A stretch of DNA of 40,159 nucleotides, taken from Planctomycetota bacterium (GTDB lineage Bacteria > Planctomycetota > UBA1135). Shown piece by piece: positions 16,012 to 24,384 of the stretch. The translations under genes were made by a program, and so were the position numbers. The stretch lies in NCBI GenBank assembly GCA_021776925.1, contig JAJFFB010000083.1:1-40159 (forward strand), read 5' to 3'. The notes under the pieces are model-generated. The model saw only the letters and a list, made by a program, of their open reading frames with translations, had not been told where the DNA came from and searched no databases. Position 1 is the stretch's first letter, and the number at the start of each line of letters is the position of its first letter.

Positions 16012-17018
16012 TGAGCGATCGCACCGGCTTCTTCGACGCCATCCGCGCGGTGCAGTCCAGCAACCGCTTGCTGTGCAACGGTTTCCAGCGCGACCTCAGC
16101 GCCATGCTCGACAGCGAGCTGGCCGAGCGCTCGGCGCGTCGCGCGCTGGCCCACATCGAGGCCTGCGGCGACTGCCGCGAGTTCTTCGAGGCCATCCGCC
16201 TGCAGGCGCTGGCCCACCGCGATCTGGCGGTTCCCGGTTCGCTCGCCACGCGGCTGCGCCGTCTGCGCGGCCAGGACCTGTTCGACGGCTGGACCGACGC
16301 CGAGATCGTCCGCCGCCTGGCCCGCGTGCTCTACGAATTGGGCAAGGCCTACGTGCTGCTGGCCACCGACGACGAGTATCTGCTCAAGGTCGCTGACGAG
16401 CCGGTGGTCATTGACCACTACGCCGCCGACGAGGCCGCCGAAGCAGTCGCCGCCGCCGAATCGAGCGGTGCCTGCTGTGTTTCGCGCGAAGTGCTGGAGT
16501 CGCGGGCAAAAGATAGCCTGGCCGAGGGCCGGCGTCTGCTCGCAGAGGCTCTGCGCCTCAAGCCGCGTTTCGCCGAAGCGCTTTTGTACCAAGGCTTTGT
16601 GTGTCAGGTCGCGGGCGACGCCGAGGGCGCCTCCGAGGCCTACCACGAAGTCTTCCTGCGCACGGATCGGGTGACCAACCGTGCACACGCTGCTATCCAG
16701 CTGGGCATGCTGTACGACCGGGCCGATGACCACGCCCGGGCCTTGCGCATGTATCGCTGGGTGGTCGCATCCGGCCTGGTCCACCGCAAGTCCGAATTTT
16801 CCTTCGTCTTGTTCAACATCGCTGTCGAGCACATAAGCCTCGGAGACCTCGAAGCCGCCGCGCGCATGCTGCGCCGCATCCGCCTCGCGCACCCGAGCTT
16901 GTGGGAATCTGCGATCAACTGGATCCGCAGGTCCCCCGATCTGGTCGAACAGCTCGCCGGGCACCCTGACTGCCGGGCCGAACTCGAATCCTCTGAACCG
17001 GCATTCTTTGCCGCTTGA
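16011..17018 (+). CDS. Zinc-finger anti-sigma-like protein with TPR region
   Basis: The 335-residue protein begins with a ZAS-type anti-sigma motif: H48-IEA-C52-GD-C55 (HxxxCxxC), with C22 upstream as a possible fourth zinc ligand. This fits a domain that binds the cognate sigma factor encoded directly before it. The rest is helical, with TPR-like units (about residues 165-290, e.g. LLAEALRLKPRFAEALLYQGFVCQVAGDAEGASEAY). I see no membrane helix, so unlike most ZAS anti-sigma factors it appears cytoplasmic. A signal would have to reach it through a partner, perhaps through the TPRs. The start ATG at 16011 shares its A with the sigma stop. Redox or metal sensing through the zinc site is possible but not shown. 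Confidence 0.75.
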   Translation: MSDRTGFFDAIRAVQSSNRLLCNGFQRDLSAMLDSELAERSARRALAHIEACGDCREFFEAIRLQALAHRDLAVPGSLATRLRRLRGQDLFDGWTDAEIVRRLARVLYELGKAYVLLATDDEYLLKVADEPVVIDHYAADEAAEAVAAAESSGACCVSREVLESRAKDSLAEGRRLLAEALRLKPRFAEALLYQGFVCQVAGDAEGASEAYHEVFLRTDRVTNRAHAAIQLGMLYDRADDHARALRMYRWVVASGLVHRKSEFSFVLFNIAVEHISLGDLEAAARMLRRIRLAHPSLWESAINWIRRSPDLVEQLAGHPDCRAELESSEPAFFAA

Positions 17019-17022
17019 ACAC

Positions 17023-17694
17023 ATGCGCCGCGCACTCCGCTCCTCGAGCCTGACCCGATCCTTCCTGGATCTGGGCCTGCTCGCTTGGGTGCCCATCGCC
17101 TTGCTCTTCGTCAGCCCGCTGGCTTTTGGTGGCGGCGACGTCGACAAGGGTGGCACCGATCGTGGGGACAACCCCGTCGTCGGCAGTCTTCCCTGCATGG
17201 TTGACCCCGACATGGAATGGATGTTCTGGGAACCGCTGGGCAACGACCCCAACGGCGGCATCCGCCCCGGCTTCCCCGCCGCGATCGCCTTCGTCGGCGA
17301 TGACCTCGACGACAGCATCCTCGACGCCGACGGCGATCCCTTCGGCATCGTCAACGACGACGACGGCTGGGATGCCGCGGGCAGCAACCATGCCTGCCAG
17401 TTCTATCTGGACCGCGCCGCGGTCGACGCCCGCGAGGTCACCAGCTGGCACTGGGCGCCGTCCGAGTACATCGGCGGCACCATGGTCATGAGTTCGCCCT
17501 TCGGCAGTCGCATTGTCGATCTCGACGGCAACGCCGTGTGCATCCCCATCCAGGGGCTCTCCACGCGCACCGGTGGCGGCATCAGCATCGCCACCTTCAA
17601 GATCTCGCCCAGCTCCGCCAACCCGACCCTACCCGTCATGACGGTGCGGGTCACGGTCAACGGCCCCTCGGTGATCGTCGACTACATTCCCTGA
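17023..17694 (+). CDS. Small exported protein of unknown function
   Basis: I do not recognise a family. The 223-residue product has an N-terminal basic stretch and a hydrophobic segment (LGLLAWVPIALLFVSPLAFGG), reading as a signal peptide or anchor. A mature part rich in Asp and Gly follows (GDDLDDSILDADGDP, VNDDDGWDAAG), possibly calcium binding. It contains two or three cysteines (LPCMVD, HACQFY, AVCIPI), which suggests an oxidised extracytoplasmic domain, and a beta-rich C-terminus (MTVRVTVNGPSVIVDYIP). ATG 17023 is 4 nt after the anti-sigma stop. TTG 17008 in the same frame is less likely. It is therefore the third gene of the sigma/anti-sigma operon and may be a target or sensor part of that system. 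Confidence 0.7.
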   Translation: MRRALRSSSLTRSFLDLGLLAWVPIALLFVSPLAFGGGDVDKGGTDRGDNPVVGSLPCMVDPDMEWMFWEPLGNDPNGGIRPGFPAAIAFVGDDLDDSILDADGDPFGIVNDDDGWDAAGSNHACQFYLDRAAVDAREVTSWHWAPSEYIGGTMVMSSPFGSRIVDLDGNAVCIPIQGLSTRTGGGISIATFKISPSSANPTLPVMTVRVTVNGPSVIVDYIP

Positions 17695-17757
17695 CCGACC
17701 GCGGGTTCGCCCGCTCGGTGTTGCCGGCCTCTCTGCCCAGACAGAGAGGCCCAGGCA
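17695..17757 (+). terminator. Two consecutive hairpins closing the sigma factor operon
   Basis: Right after the stop, CCGA/TCGG and GCGGG/CCCGC pair around a TTCG loop (17695-17718, with a two-base CC bulge). A second stem follows: GGCCTCTCTG pairs with CAGAGAGGCC around CCCAGA, and outer TTGCC/GGCAA arms extend it (17721-17757). The following bases TTCACTTCCT are only weakly T-rich. Likely transcript end and 3' protection before the FG-GAP gene. Confidence 0.6.
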
Positions 17758-17776
17758 ATTCACTTCCTATGGCATC

Positions 17777-19462
17777 ATGGCGTCTTGCATCCGCTTTGTT
17801 TTCCTTGCAGTAGCCTGGACTGCGTTTTGCGGCAATGGAATCGCCCAGACACTGGGCGGCAAGTGGGAGGAGCGATCCTGGATTCAAGGGGACGACCGCA
17901 TCGCCTCTGATTTCGGTTACTCCTTGCATCGAATGCCGGACCTTACTGGAGATGGAGTGCCGGAAATCTTGGCACACAAGGCGAATCCCTACGGCAACCA
18001 CGAGACCGCCCTCCAGGCGTTGGACGGGTCCTCTCTTTTGGAGTTGTGGGAGGTCCCTGTTCCCAATGGGGGAAGCAGTTCTCGTTTGTCAGATGTCGCT
18101 TTGGTGCCGGACCTTGATGGCGATGGATTGCCAGACTTGTTATGTGGAACGCCTATGATTTCGAGTTCCAATGGATCGCAAGGGCAGGCCTTTGTTCTTT
18201 CCAGTTGGACAGGTGATTTGCTTTGGAATCGTCTTGGGTCAACCCGTTCCGGCCGATTTGGTTCGGCTCTTGCGGATTGCTCTGACCAAAACCTGGATGG
18301 CATCGATGATTGGTTTGTTCTTGAGCCTGGAGATTCCTCAAAACAAGACTCGACGGGTCGGATTGATTTCTTTTCCGGCGCCGACGGGAGTTTGATCAGA
18401 TCGCTCTATCCTCAAGGCTTGTACCAGGGTTTCGCCATGGCTGCTGCGGCAGGCGCCGATTGGGACGGCGATGGCATGGAAGACATACTTACCGTGGACG
18501 CTGGAGCAATTCCTGGCCACTGGCTGGTCATTGTTTCAAGCCTTGACGGAAGCAATGTTGCCACCGGAATTGGCTTTCCAGGGAATAGGACCATGTTGAT
18601 TTGGACCCATGAAGATCAGGATGGAGACGGTAGGCCGGAGATCTTGATCGGGTATCCCACCGACGAAAATTCCAGTGGGGATTCCGAAGCCGGGCGGTTG
18701 TTTTTGCTTGGGACCCGGAACCGGGAAGTCCTCTGGGTCTCCGAAGGAGATCGTCGGCTGGAGCGGCGGGGGCTCTTCCTTTCCTTGATGGGTGACTACG
18801 ACGGAGACGGAGTAGGGGACATCCTCTCTTCCGGCTCCAAGGTCACCGTCAACGGCGGGGACCTCACCGGCCAGGCGCGCATCCTGTCGGGGCGCACCGG
18901 CGAAACCCTGCGCACTCTCAACGGGGACACTCCCTATGTCCAATTCAGCGAGGGCGTGCTCGGGGATCCGAACGATCCTCACCGCATCTGGATCGGGTCC
19001 CCGGAGTGGCGCGAGCCGCTGAACAACTACGCGGTGGGTCGCGTGCAGGCTTTCGAGTTCGACCCCTTCCAGGCGGCTTCGGCCACCGAGTTGTCGGTCA
19101 GTTCAGGCGGAACGGTCGACTTCCAATTGGATTTCCCCGACCATCTGGCCGGCCACGTCTTCAAGGTGCTGGCATCCGCCCACGGCTACGGTCCGACCAC
19201 AATCAACGGGCTCAAGGTGCCGCTTTCGGATGACGCTGTGCTGCAGTACGGCCTCGCCCACAACGGCTATCCGGGCTTTGCCCCCTGGGGCGGCACCCTC
19301 GACGCAAACGCGGCGGCCCAATTCCGATGGAGGCTGCGGCAGGACTCGCCACCGATCCTGATCGGCCGCGATTTCTGGATCTCGACGATCTGCTTCGATC
19401 CTCTCAATCCGCAGACCTGGAAGCGCGCCAGCTTCCCGAGCCGGATCAGCCTTCTGCCCTGA
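17777..19462 (+). CDS. Exported FG-GAP repeat protein
   Basis: The 561-residue precursor has a signal peptide (MASCIRFVFLAVAWTAFCGNGIAQT). At least six calcium-binding-type FG-GAP/VCBS units follow, each with a D-x-D/N-G-D-G core: DLTGDGVPEIL, DLDGDGLPDLL, DQNLDGIDDWF, DWDGDGMEDIL, DQDGDGRPEIL and DYDGDGVGDIL. These should fold as a beta-propeller like the integrin alpha head, exposed outside the cytoplasm. The last roughly 150 residues form a different, unrecognised domain. Third-position GC is clearly lower in the propeller part (to about nt 18790) than in the C-terminal part, although the frame is continuous. Partner and function are unknown; such proteins are often adhesive or surface bound. 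pdxA starts 16 nt after the stop. Confidence 0.82.
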   Translation: MASCIRFVFLAVAWTAFCGNGIAQTLGGKWEERSWIQGDDRIASDFGYSLHRMPDLTGDGVPEILAHKANPYGNHETALQALDGSSLLELWEVPVPNGGSSSRLSDVALVPDLDGDGLPDLLCGTPMISSSNGSQGQAFVLSSWTGDLLWNRLGSTRSGRFGSALADCSDQNLDGIDDWFVLEPGDSSKQDSTGRIDFFSGADGSLIRSLYPQGLYQGFAMAAAAGADWDGDGMEDILTVDAGAIPGHWLVIVSSLDGSNVATGIGFPGNRTMLIWTHEDQDGDGRPEILIGYPTDENSSGDSEAGRLFLLGTRNREVLWVSEGDRRLERRGLFLSLMGDYDGDGVGDILSSGSKVTVNGGDLTGQARILSGRTGETLRTLNGDTPYVQFSEGVLGDPNDPHRIWIGSPEWREPLNNYAVGRVQAFEFDPFQAASATELSVSSGGTVDFQLDFPDHLAGHVFKVLASAHGYGPTTINGLKVPLSDDAVLQYGLAHNGYPGFAPWGGTLDANAAAQFRWRLRQDSPPILIGRDFWISTICFDPLNPQTWKRASFPSRISLLP

Positions 19463-19477
19463 GCCTAAAATGGGGCG

Positions 19478-20524
19478 GTGCAGACTCGTGTCGTGATCCC
19501 GCAGGGTGATCTCGGAGGCATTGGCCCCGAGGTGGCGCTGGCCGTGTTGGCTGAGCCGTGCTTGCGGCAGGAATGCCGGCCGCTGCTGCTGGGGCATCTT
19601 GAGTCCTTGCGGCAGATTGCGGACGAGTGCGGCATCGAGGTCACTCTGCAGGCGGTCGCGAGTTCCGAGGCCGGATTCGAAGTGGCCGCAGAGAGCGCGG
19701 TGCCGGTGCTGGAACTGGAATCGCCGCGGCCGACCGAGCCGGCCGGCCAGCCAGCGGCCAGCTTTGGCGCGGCCTCGGTCGAGGCCAATCTGCGCGCCGG
19801 CAGTCTGTGTCTGAGCCATGCCGCCGACGCGGTGGTCACGCCGCCGATCCACAAGCAGTCGATGCACCTCGCCGGCTTCCCCTACGAAGGGCAGACGCAG
19901 ATCTTCGGCGAGCTGTGCCGTTCCCGTCGCTACGGCATGCTCGCCTGCAACGGCAAGCTGCGGGTGCTGATCGCGACCCGCCACATGGCGCTGCGCGAGG
20001 CGCTGAAAAAGCTCGAACCCAATCTGGTCGCCAAACAAATCCGCATCGCCCACGACGCCGCGCGCGAGGTGCTCGGGCTGGAGCAACCACGCATCGTGCT
20101 CGCCGGCCTCAATCCGCACGCCGGCGAGGGCGGTGCCTTCGGCGACGAGGAAACCCGCGTGCTCAAGCCCGGCATCGAAATGGCGCGCAAGGAATTCGGC
20201 TTCGAAACCGCCGGCCCCGCGGTGCCCGACGCGGTCTTCCTCGAAGCCCAGGCCGGGGACTGGGACGTGGTCATCGCGCTCTATCACGACCAGGCCTTCA
20301 TCCCCTTGAAGCTGCTCGGCCGCGCCGAGGCCTACACCCTCTTCGTCGGCGGCCCGATCCTGCGCGTCAGCCCGATGCACGGCACCGCCTACGACATCGC
20401 CCGCACGGGCAAGGCCGACGCCGGCCCCTTCGGCTACGCCCTGCAACAGGCGCTGCGCCTCAGCCGCCGAAGCGCTGCAGGGTCTCCTGCGCACTGCGGC
20501 GGACGGTCTCGTCCTCGTCCTTGA
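19478..20524 (+). CDS. pdxA: 4-hydroxythreonine-4-phosphate dehydrogenase family (PdxA-like)
   Basis: The 348-residue protein matches PdxA, which oxidises 4-phosphohydroxy-L-threonine with NAD(P) in DXP-dependent pyridoxal phosphate synthesis. Retained features are GDLGGIGPEVAL near the N-terminus, VVTPPIHKQ, ATRHMALREAL with a metal-binding His, GLNPHAGEGGAFGDEE, YHDQAFIPLK with the third metal His and Asp, and GTAYDIA. One expected metal ligand is changed: the family GHTE motif reads GQTQ (Q139 and Q141). The N-terminal GDPAGIGPE motif is also altered. The natural end seems to be near ALQQALRLS, because the last 20 or so residues are encoded antisense to the end of the HEAT gene. The start is GTG at 19478, since the ATG at 19470 is out of frame. 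pdxJ, at 37104-37835, supports the pathway. Confidence 0.83.
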   Translation: MQTRVVIPQGDLGGIGPEVALAVLAEPCLRQECRPLLLGHLESLRQIADECGIEVTLQAVASSEAGFEVAAESAVPVLELESPRPTEPAGQPAASFGAASVEANLRAGSLCLSHAADAVVTPPIHKQSMHLAGFPYEGQTQIFGELCRSRRYGMLACNGKLRVLIATRHMALREALKKLEPNLVAKQIRIAHDAAREVLGLEQPRIVLAGLNPHAGEGGAFGDEETRVLKPGIEMARKEFGFETAGPAVPDAVFLEAQAGDWDVVIALYHDQAFIPLKLLGRAEAYTLFVGGPILRVSPMHGTAYDIARTGKADAGPFGYALQQALRLSRRSAAGSPAHCGGRSRPRP

Positions 20525-23500
20525 GCATCTTGATGATGCGCGGCAGGAACTCCGGGATGTCGAAGCTCCCCAGCGCGCGAACCGCGGCGGCGCGTACCGC
20601 AGGGTCTTCGTCTTCGAGCATGCCGAGCAGTTCTTTGATCGCTTCGCCTCGCTCAGGGGTAGCGGACCGACCCGAAGCCCAGTAAGTCACCTCTTCCTGG
20701 TAGTTGCGGATGGTGGCCAAGGCCTCCTGGATCCGCTTGCGTTCCTCCCCGATGGACACCGAGCCCAGGCCCTCGGCGAGCTCGCGCGCTGCATCTTCGT
20801 TCAGAAAGGCGGCCAGCGCAGGGATGACCACGAATTTCGTGCCTGACGAGCGATTGGCGCGCAGTATCTCGCCCAGCACCGGGATGAATTCCTTATGGCG
20901 TGCAATGCCAATGGGCGGAGCAAGGGCCTCGACGTAAGCGATGAAGTGATACTGCATGGCGGCGCTCAGGGACTCCACCAGGCTTCCAGTCATGTCCTGC
21001 TGCACCACTCGTTGGGCGGCGGCGGAAAGCCAGGACTTGTGCCAATGGGATTCAACCGGCCCCAACGCCCATGGCATGAAAGCCTGTTCGAGCACAGCGA
21101 GAGTCCGCGGCCCATCATCTTCCATCGGACAGGAGCCAAGCAGCAGCCGCCTCCATGCTGAGTGGACAGCCTGATTCCCAAGTGCCGTTTCGATAAAGGC
21201 GAGTTGGCGCGAGTCGTCTTGAAATCGAATCGACGAAACCAGGCGGAAGAGCGCAGGAGAACTGGGGTTTTGAGGCGGTTCTGGGCAGTCGGCCAAGGTG
21301 GCTAGAAGGAACCTTTCCGCTCCCTTCGGACCCCGATTGGCGAGCGCGGCCATGGCTGCCAATCGGGCGTCCTGGGGAGTGTCCTGGTCGCTTGCAATGT
21401 CCTGCAGTCGATCAACTGAGAAATCCGCCTTGTCACGGATCGCGCGCATAACTTCGAGGACCGCGTAGCCATTGTCCCTCCCTTCCGCGCTGGTGAAGCC
21501 CCGCAGGAACAGCTCGAGTTCCTCGGCTTGCAGCTCCGCGAAGATCGCAGCGTGATCCGGGAAGTCCGAATGACTGAAGGCCCGAAGCAGCTCGGAGTCC
21601 CCTTGATCAAATGCCAGGCTCAGGGTTGCCAACAAGCCCTTCGGGGTCCGGCAGACTTCTTCGAAGACAAAATCCAACACCTCGCGGCGAGTCTCATGGG
21701 GGCGTCTTGCCGGGCGCCTGGGATCCGGCGGAGCGAAGCGCACCTGCTCATCGGTGTAGCGCCGGCGGAAGGCAGGCAGCAGAACGTCCACGTCACGGGT
21801 CCAGTCGGCGTTGGTCCACAGGAAGCGATCGAGTTCCAAACGCACCTCAGAATCAGGGTGCGAGGCGAGGGCTTCCAGGAGCTGGGAATGCAGCTTCCGA
21901 TCGGGGTGGGCAAGGCGGGCCAGACCGGCGGCCTGCTCAGGGTTGGCGAAGTCGACAAGTTTCAGGTAACTCTCCAGATCCTCAAGAACCCAATCACCCT
22001 TCAGGATGGCGGCTGCTGCCTGATCCCGGACCTGCTCATCCTCATCGGAAAGCAGCTGAACAAGGAGCTGCCTGGCGCCCTCATCATGGGGCCCTGTGAG
22101 GGTGCGATACTCATTGGATATTTGGCCACTTGATTTGTAGATCGGGTAGAGCACCGGTCGTTCGGTCAGTGAGGCCGCCAGGTTGGCTCTGACGAAGGGG
22201 GATGGGTCGTGGAACGCAGCGCGCAATGCAGCGCTCTCGGGAAAACAGATCAAGGCGGTGGAGGCCGCAGTGCGTACCACTTCGTCGGCATTGGACATTG
22301 CTGCCTCTAGCACCGGGAATCCGCTCGGGATTTGTCGACGGTGACTTGCCAGTTCGACCACCGACAAGGCCAGCGACTGGCTGCCTTGGGCGGCGTGAGT
22401 CTTGAGTACGTCCTGCAGTTCTGGTGTGAGGTTATCTCGTTCGGCTAGTCTCAGAATCCAGTCGCGGACTTTGGGGAAATCCATCGGGTCTCTCGCCAGG
22501 TCTGCAAGAAGTGGAATCCAATACGACTTGAGGAAGACCGGGCGCCGACCCGAGGCATCAACATGCCACGCCTGATCATTTCGGAACGAAACGCTGCCTC
22601 GGAAGACACGGAAAACACGGTGCCGCCATTGCCCGCCTTCTTCCTCCAGATAGTCATGCATCAATTGGCAGCCTCCGGTTTCGTCCAATTGCAGCAATAT
22701 GGTCAAGGGGTCCAATCGGGGGTCGATAGATTCACCGTTGAGGTCGCTCAACACCACCAGTGCCAGGGAGGGCGCGGCAACGATTCCCAGCTCATCAGCG
22801 ATCTGCGTCACCCTGGCATCGGAAATTCGTTCCATGACATGCTCATGCATGTTTCTTGAAGGCAGCCCGAAGTGTTCCTTGAGATAGGCAAGGCGGTCTT
22901 CTGGCAGTCCAAAAGCACTGGCGGCCTGCTGCTGGTCGGCGAGTTCTTGCTGGATCAGGGCGCGCAGATCGGTCAGGGCCGGGTGGCTGCTGCGCAAGGC
23001 CACCAGCGTTTCAAGATGACGGTTGCTGGCCGGGGTGAACTCCATAACTCCGTTGAAGATGGATTTGCTCGGTCGGAGAGCAAGCAAGTTGGTCTTGACG
23101 AGAGCCTGCTCAAGATGGCCCATTTGACGAAATAAGTCGGCGCGGAAGGCGGCCACTTTGGCGATGCTTTGAAAGGTGGCGGCTTCGCCTTGGGGACTCC
23201 CGGAGGCCAGGTTGACGCGCAACCATAAGTCCTCCGTTTCAATTCGGGCGGCGTGGAAATCCCGGTCCACCTCCAACCCTACCTGAATGCTGGTCAGGAT
23301 CTTCTCGACCTCATCCGAACTCGGGAAGGCCGGGGAAATTTTGCTGGGAGGCCCGCCACCCTTGGCCCTGCCGGTCCACAGATACAATTTGATCGGAGCC
23401 TGGTCCTCTGCTTGGGCGAAGCCAATCGCGGTCATGGGTCTGGCCGACACCTTCGGTGCCAGAAGCAGGAGGATCGTGAATATGAGGTGCAGCGCCAGCA

Positions 23501-23531
23501 GCAGGCGCGCAAGACGGTGTGTCGTGTGCAT
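20460..23531 (-). CDS. Large exported HEAT-repeat protein
   Basis: The 1023-residue precursor has a signal peptide or anchor (HRLARLLLALHLIFTILLLLAPKVSA). Most of the rest is helical, with many HEAT-type units. Clear ones are at the C-terminus (LLGMLEDEDPAVRAAAVRALGSFDIPEFLPRIIKMLKDEDETVRRSAQETL) and in the middle (LLSDEDEQVRDQAAAAIL, AMSNADEVVRTAASTAL). Such arrays are protein-binding scaffolds. I see no catalytic motif. ATG 23531 has GAGGA 8 nt upstream and begins the signal peptide. It lies downstream of the regulator gene on the same strand with a 118-nt spacer. That spacer holds direct repeats also found before the sensor kinase gene, so it is probably a target of that two-component system. 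GC3 is low through the middle and high at both ends. It overlaps pdxA by 65 nt. Confidence 0.8.
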   Translation of the reverse strand: MHTTHRLARLLLALHLIFTILLLLAPKVSARPMTAIGFAQAEDQAPIKLYLWTGRAKGGGPPSKISPAFPSSDEVEKILTSIQVGLEVDRDFHAARIETEDLWLRVNLASGSPQGEAATFQSIAKVAAFRADLFRQMGHLEQALVKTNLLALRPSKSIFNGVMEFTPASNRHLETLVALRSSHPALTDLRALIQQELADQQQAASAFGLPEDRLAYLKEHFGLPSRNMHEHVMERISDARVTQIADELGIVAAPSLALVVLSDLNGESIDPRLDPLTILLQLDETGGCQLMHDYLEEEGGQWRHRVFRVFRGSVSFRNDQAWHVDASGRRPVFLKSYWIPLLADLARDPMDFPKVRDWILRLAERDNLTPELQDVLKTHAAQGSQSLALSVVELASHRRQIPSGFPVLEAAMSNADEVVRTAASTALICFPESAALRAAFHDPSPFVRANLAASLTERPVLYPIYKSSGQISNEYRTLTGPHDEGARQLLVQLLSDEDEQVRDQAAAAILKGDWVLEDLESYLKLVDFANPEQAAGLARLAHPDRKLHSQLLEALASHPDSEVRLELDRFLWTNADWTRDVDVLLPAFRRRYTDEQVRFAPPDPRRPARRPHETRREVLDFVFEEVCRTPKGLLATLSLAFDQGDSELLRAFSHSDFPDHAAIFAELQAEELELFLRGFTSAEGRDNGYAVLEVMRAIRDKADFSVDRLQDIASDQDTPQDARLAAMAALANRGPKGAERFLLATLADCPEPPQNPSSPALFRLVSSIRFQDDSRQLAFIETALGNQAVHSAWRRLLLGSCPMEDDGPRTLAVLEQAFMPWALGPVESHWHKSWLSAAAQRVVQQDMTGSLVESLSAAMQYHFIAYVEALAPPIGIARHKEFIPVLGEILRANRSSGTKFVVIPALAAFLNEDAARELAEGLGSVSIGEERKRIQEALATIRNYQEEVTYWASGRSATPERGEAIKELLGMLEDEDPAVRAAAVRALGSFDIPEFLPRIIKMLKDEDETVRRSAQETLQRFGG

Positions 23532-23563
23532 GTTGGAATCCTCGCCTGGGGACCTTTGCAGGG

Positions 23564-23602
23564 TGTCACCGTTGGGTGGAATCGGTGTCAACAGCCTGTC
23601 AA
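23564..23602 (+). promoter_or_regulatory. TGTCA direct repeats on an 11-bp lattice upstream of HEAT gene
   Basis: On the plus strand TGTCAA occurs at 23586-23591 and 23597-23602, exactly 11 bp apart, and TGTCA also at 23564, 22 bp before the first. On the coding strand they read TTGACA-N5-TTGACA. The pair ends 55 nt upstream of the HEAT gene start. Same-face 11-bp direct repeats are the usual binding pattern of OmpR/PhoB-type regulators, and one is encoded next door. The identical arrangement occurs at 26326-26342. Confidence 0.6.
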
Positions 23603-23649
23603 GGTTCGCCCGGTGTCGGAAAGCGACGCCCGGCCGACGAAGCCCGCCG

Positions 23650-24384
23650 CTACGGCTGTGCGACGAACTTGTAGCCGACGCCGTGGACGGTCAGCAGGTG
23701 CACCGGGGCCTCGGGATGCTCCTCGATCTTTTTGCGCAGCTTGAGCACGTGGGTGTCGATGGTGCGCGTGGTCGGGAACTCGTCGGCGCCCCATACCTCG
23801 TCGAGCAGGCGCGTGCGCTCGAGGACCTCGCCTGGGTGGGCAAGGAAGTAGCGCAGCAGATCCATCTCCTTGCGCGACAGTCCGTGGCGCACGCCCTCGC
23901 GTTGCAGGCAGTATCCGGCGAAGTCGACGTCGACTGCGCCAAAGCGGGCGTGTCCATCGCCCGCTTCGGCTCCTGAGTCCGCGCCAGGGCCTACGTTCAA
24001 GCCAGGAGTCGCGCCGCCGGCCCGGCGCAAGGCCACGTGGATGCGCAGCAGCAACTCTTTCATCGAGAATGGTTTGACCAGGTAGTCGTCGGCGCCGTAT
24101 TCAAAACCCTGGATTCGGTCCCATTCTTCGCCGCGCGCCGACAGGATCAGCACCGGCGCGGTGAGCCTGTCCTGACGCAGACCGCGCAGCACCGAGAAGC
24201 CATCGCGTTTCGGCATCATCAGATCGAGCAGGATCAGGTCGGGGTCTTCGCGCACCGCCGTTTCGTAGCCTTGCACACCATCGGCGGCTTCCATTACGGA
24301 GAAACCCTCGGCGGTCAGCGCGTCGGACAAGGCCAGGCGCAGGGGCTCTTCGTCTTCGACGATCAGGATGCGGGTCTGGCTCAT
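23650..24384 (-). CDS. OmpR/PhoB-family response regulator
   Basis: The 244-residue regulator has a receiver domain (residues about 3-118) with the phospho-acceptor D54 in LILLDLMMP, the acidic pair D11/E12 and the switch Lys K104 (LVKPF). A Gly/Ala-rich linker of about 25 residues follows. The C-terminal winged-helix DNA-binding domain includes LSRKEMDLLRYFLAHPGEVLERTRLLDEVWG, RTIDTHVLKLRKKIE and VHGVGYKFV. The ATG at 24384 overlaps the stop of the sensor kinase gene (ATGA), so the kinase is its partner. Domain details are PhoB/PhoP-like. Direct repeats with 11-bp period upstream of the kinase gene and of the following HEAT gene are the obvious candidate binding sites. Confidence 0.93.
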   Translation of the reverse strand: MSQTRILIVEDEEPLRLALSDALTAEGFSVMEAADGVQGYETAVREDPDLILLDLMMPKRDGFSVLRGLRQDRLTAPVLILSARGEEWDRIQGFEYGADDYLVKPFSMKELLLRIHVALRRAGGATPGLNVGPGADSGAEAGDGHARFGAVDVDFAGYCLQREGVRHGLSRKEMDLLRYFLAHPGEVLERTRLLDEVWGADEFPTTRTIDTHVLKLRKKIEEHPEAPVHLLTVHGVGYKFVAQP

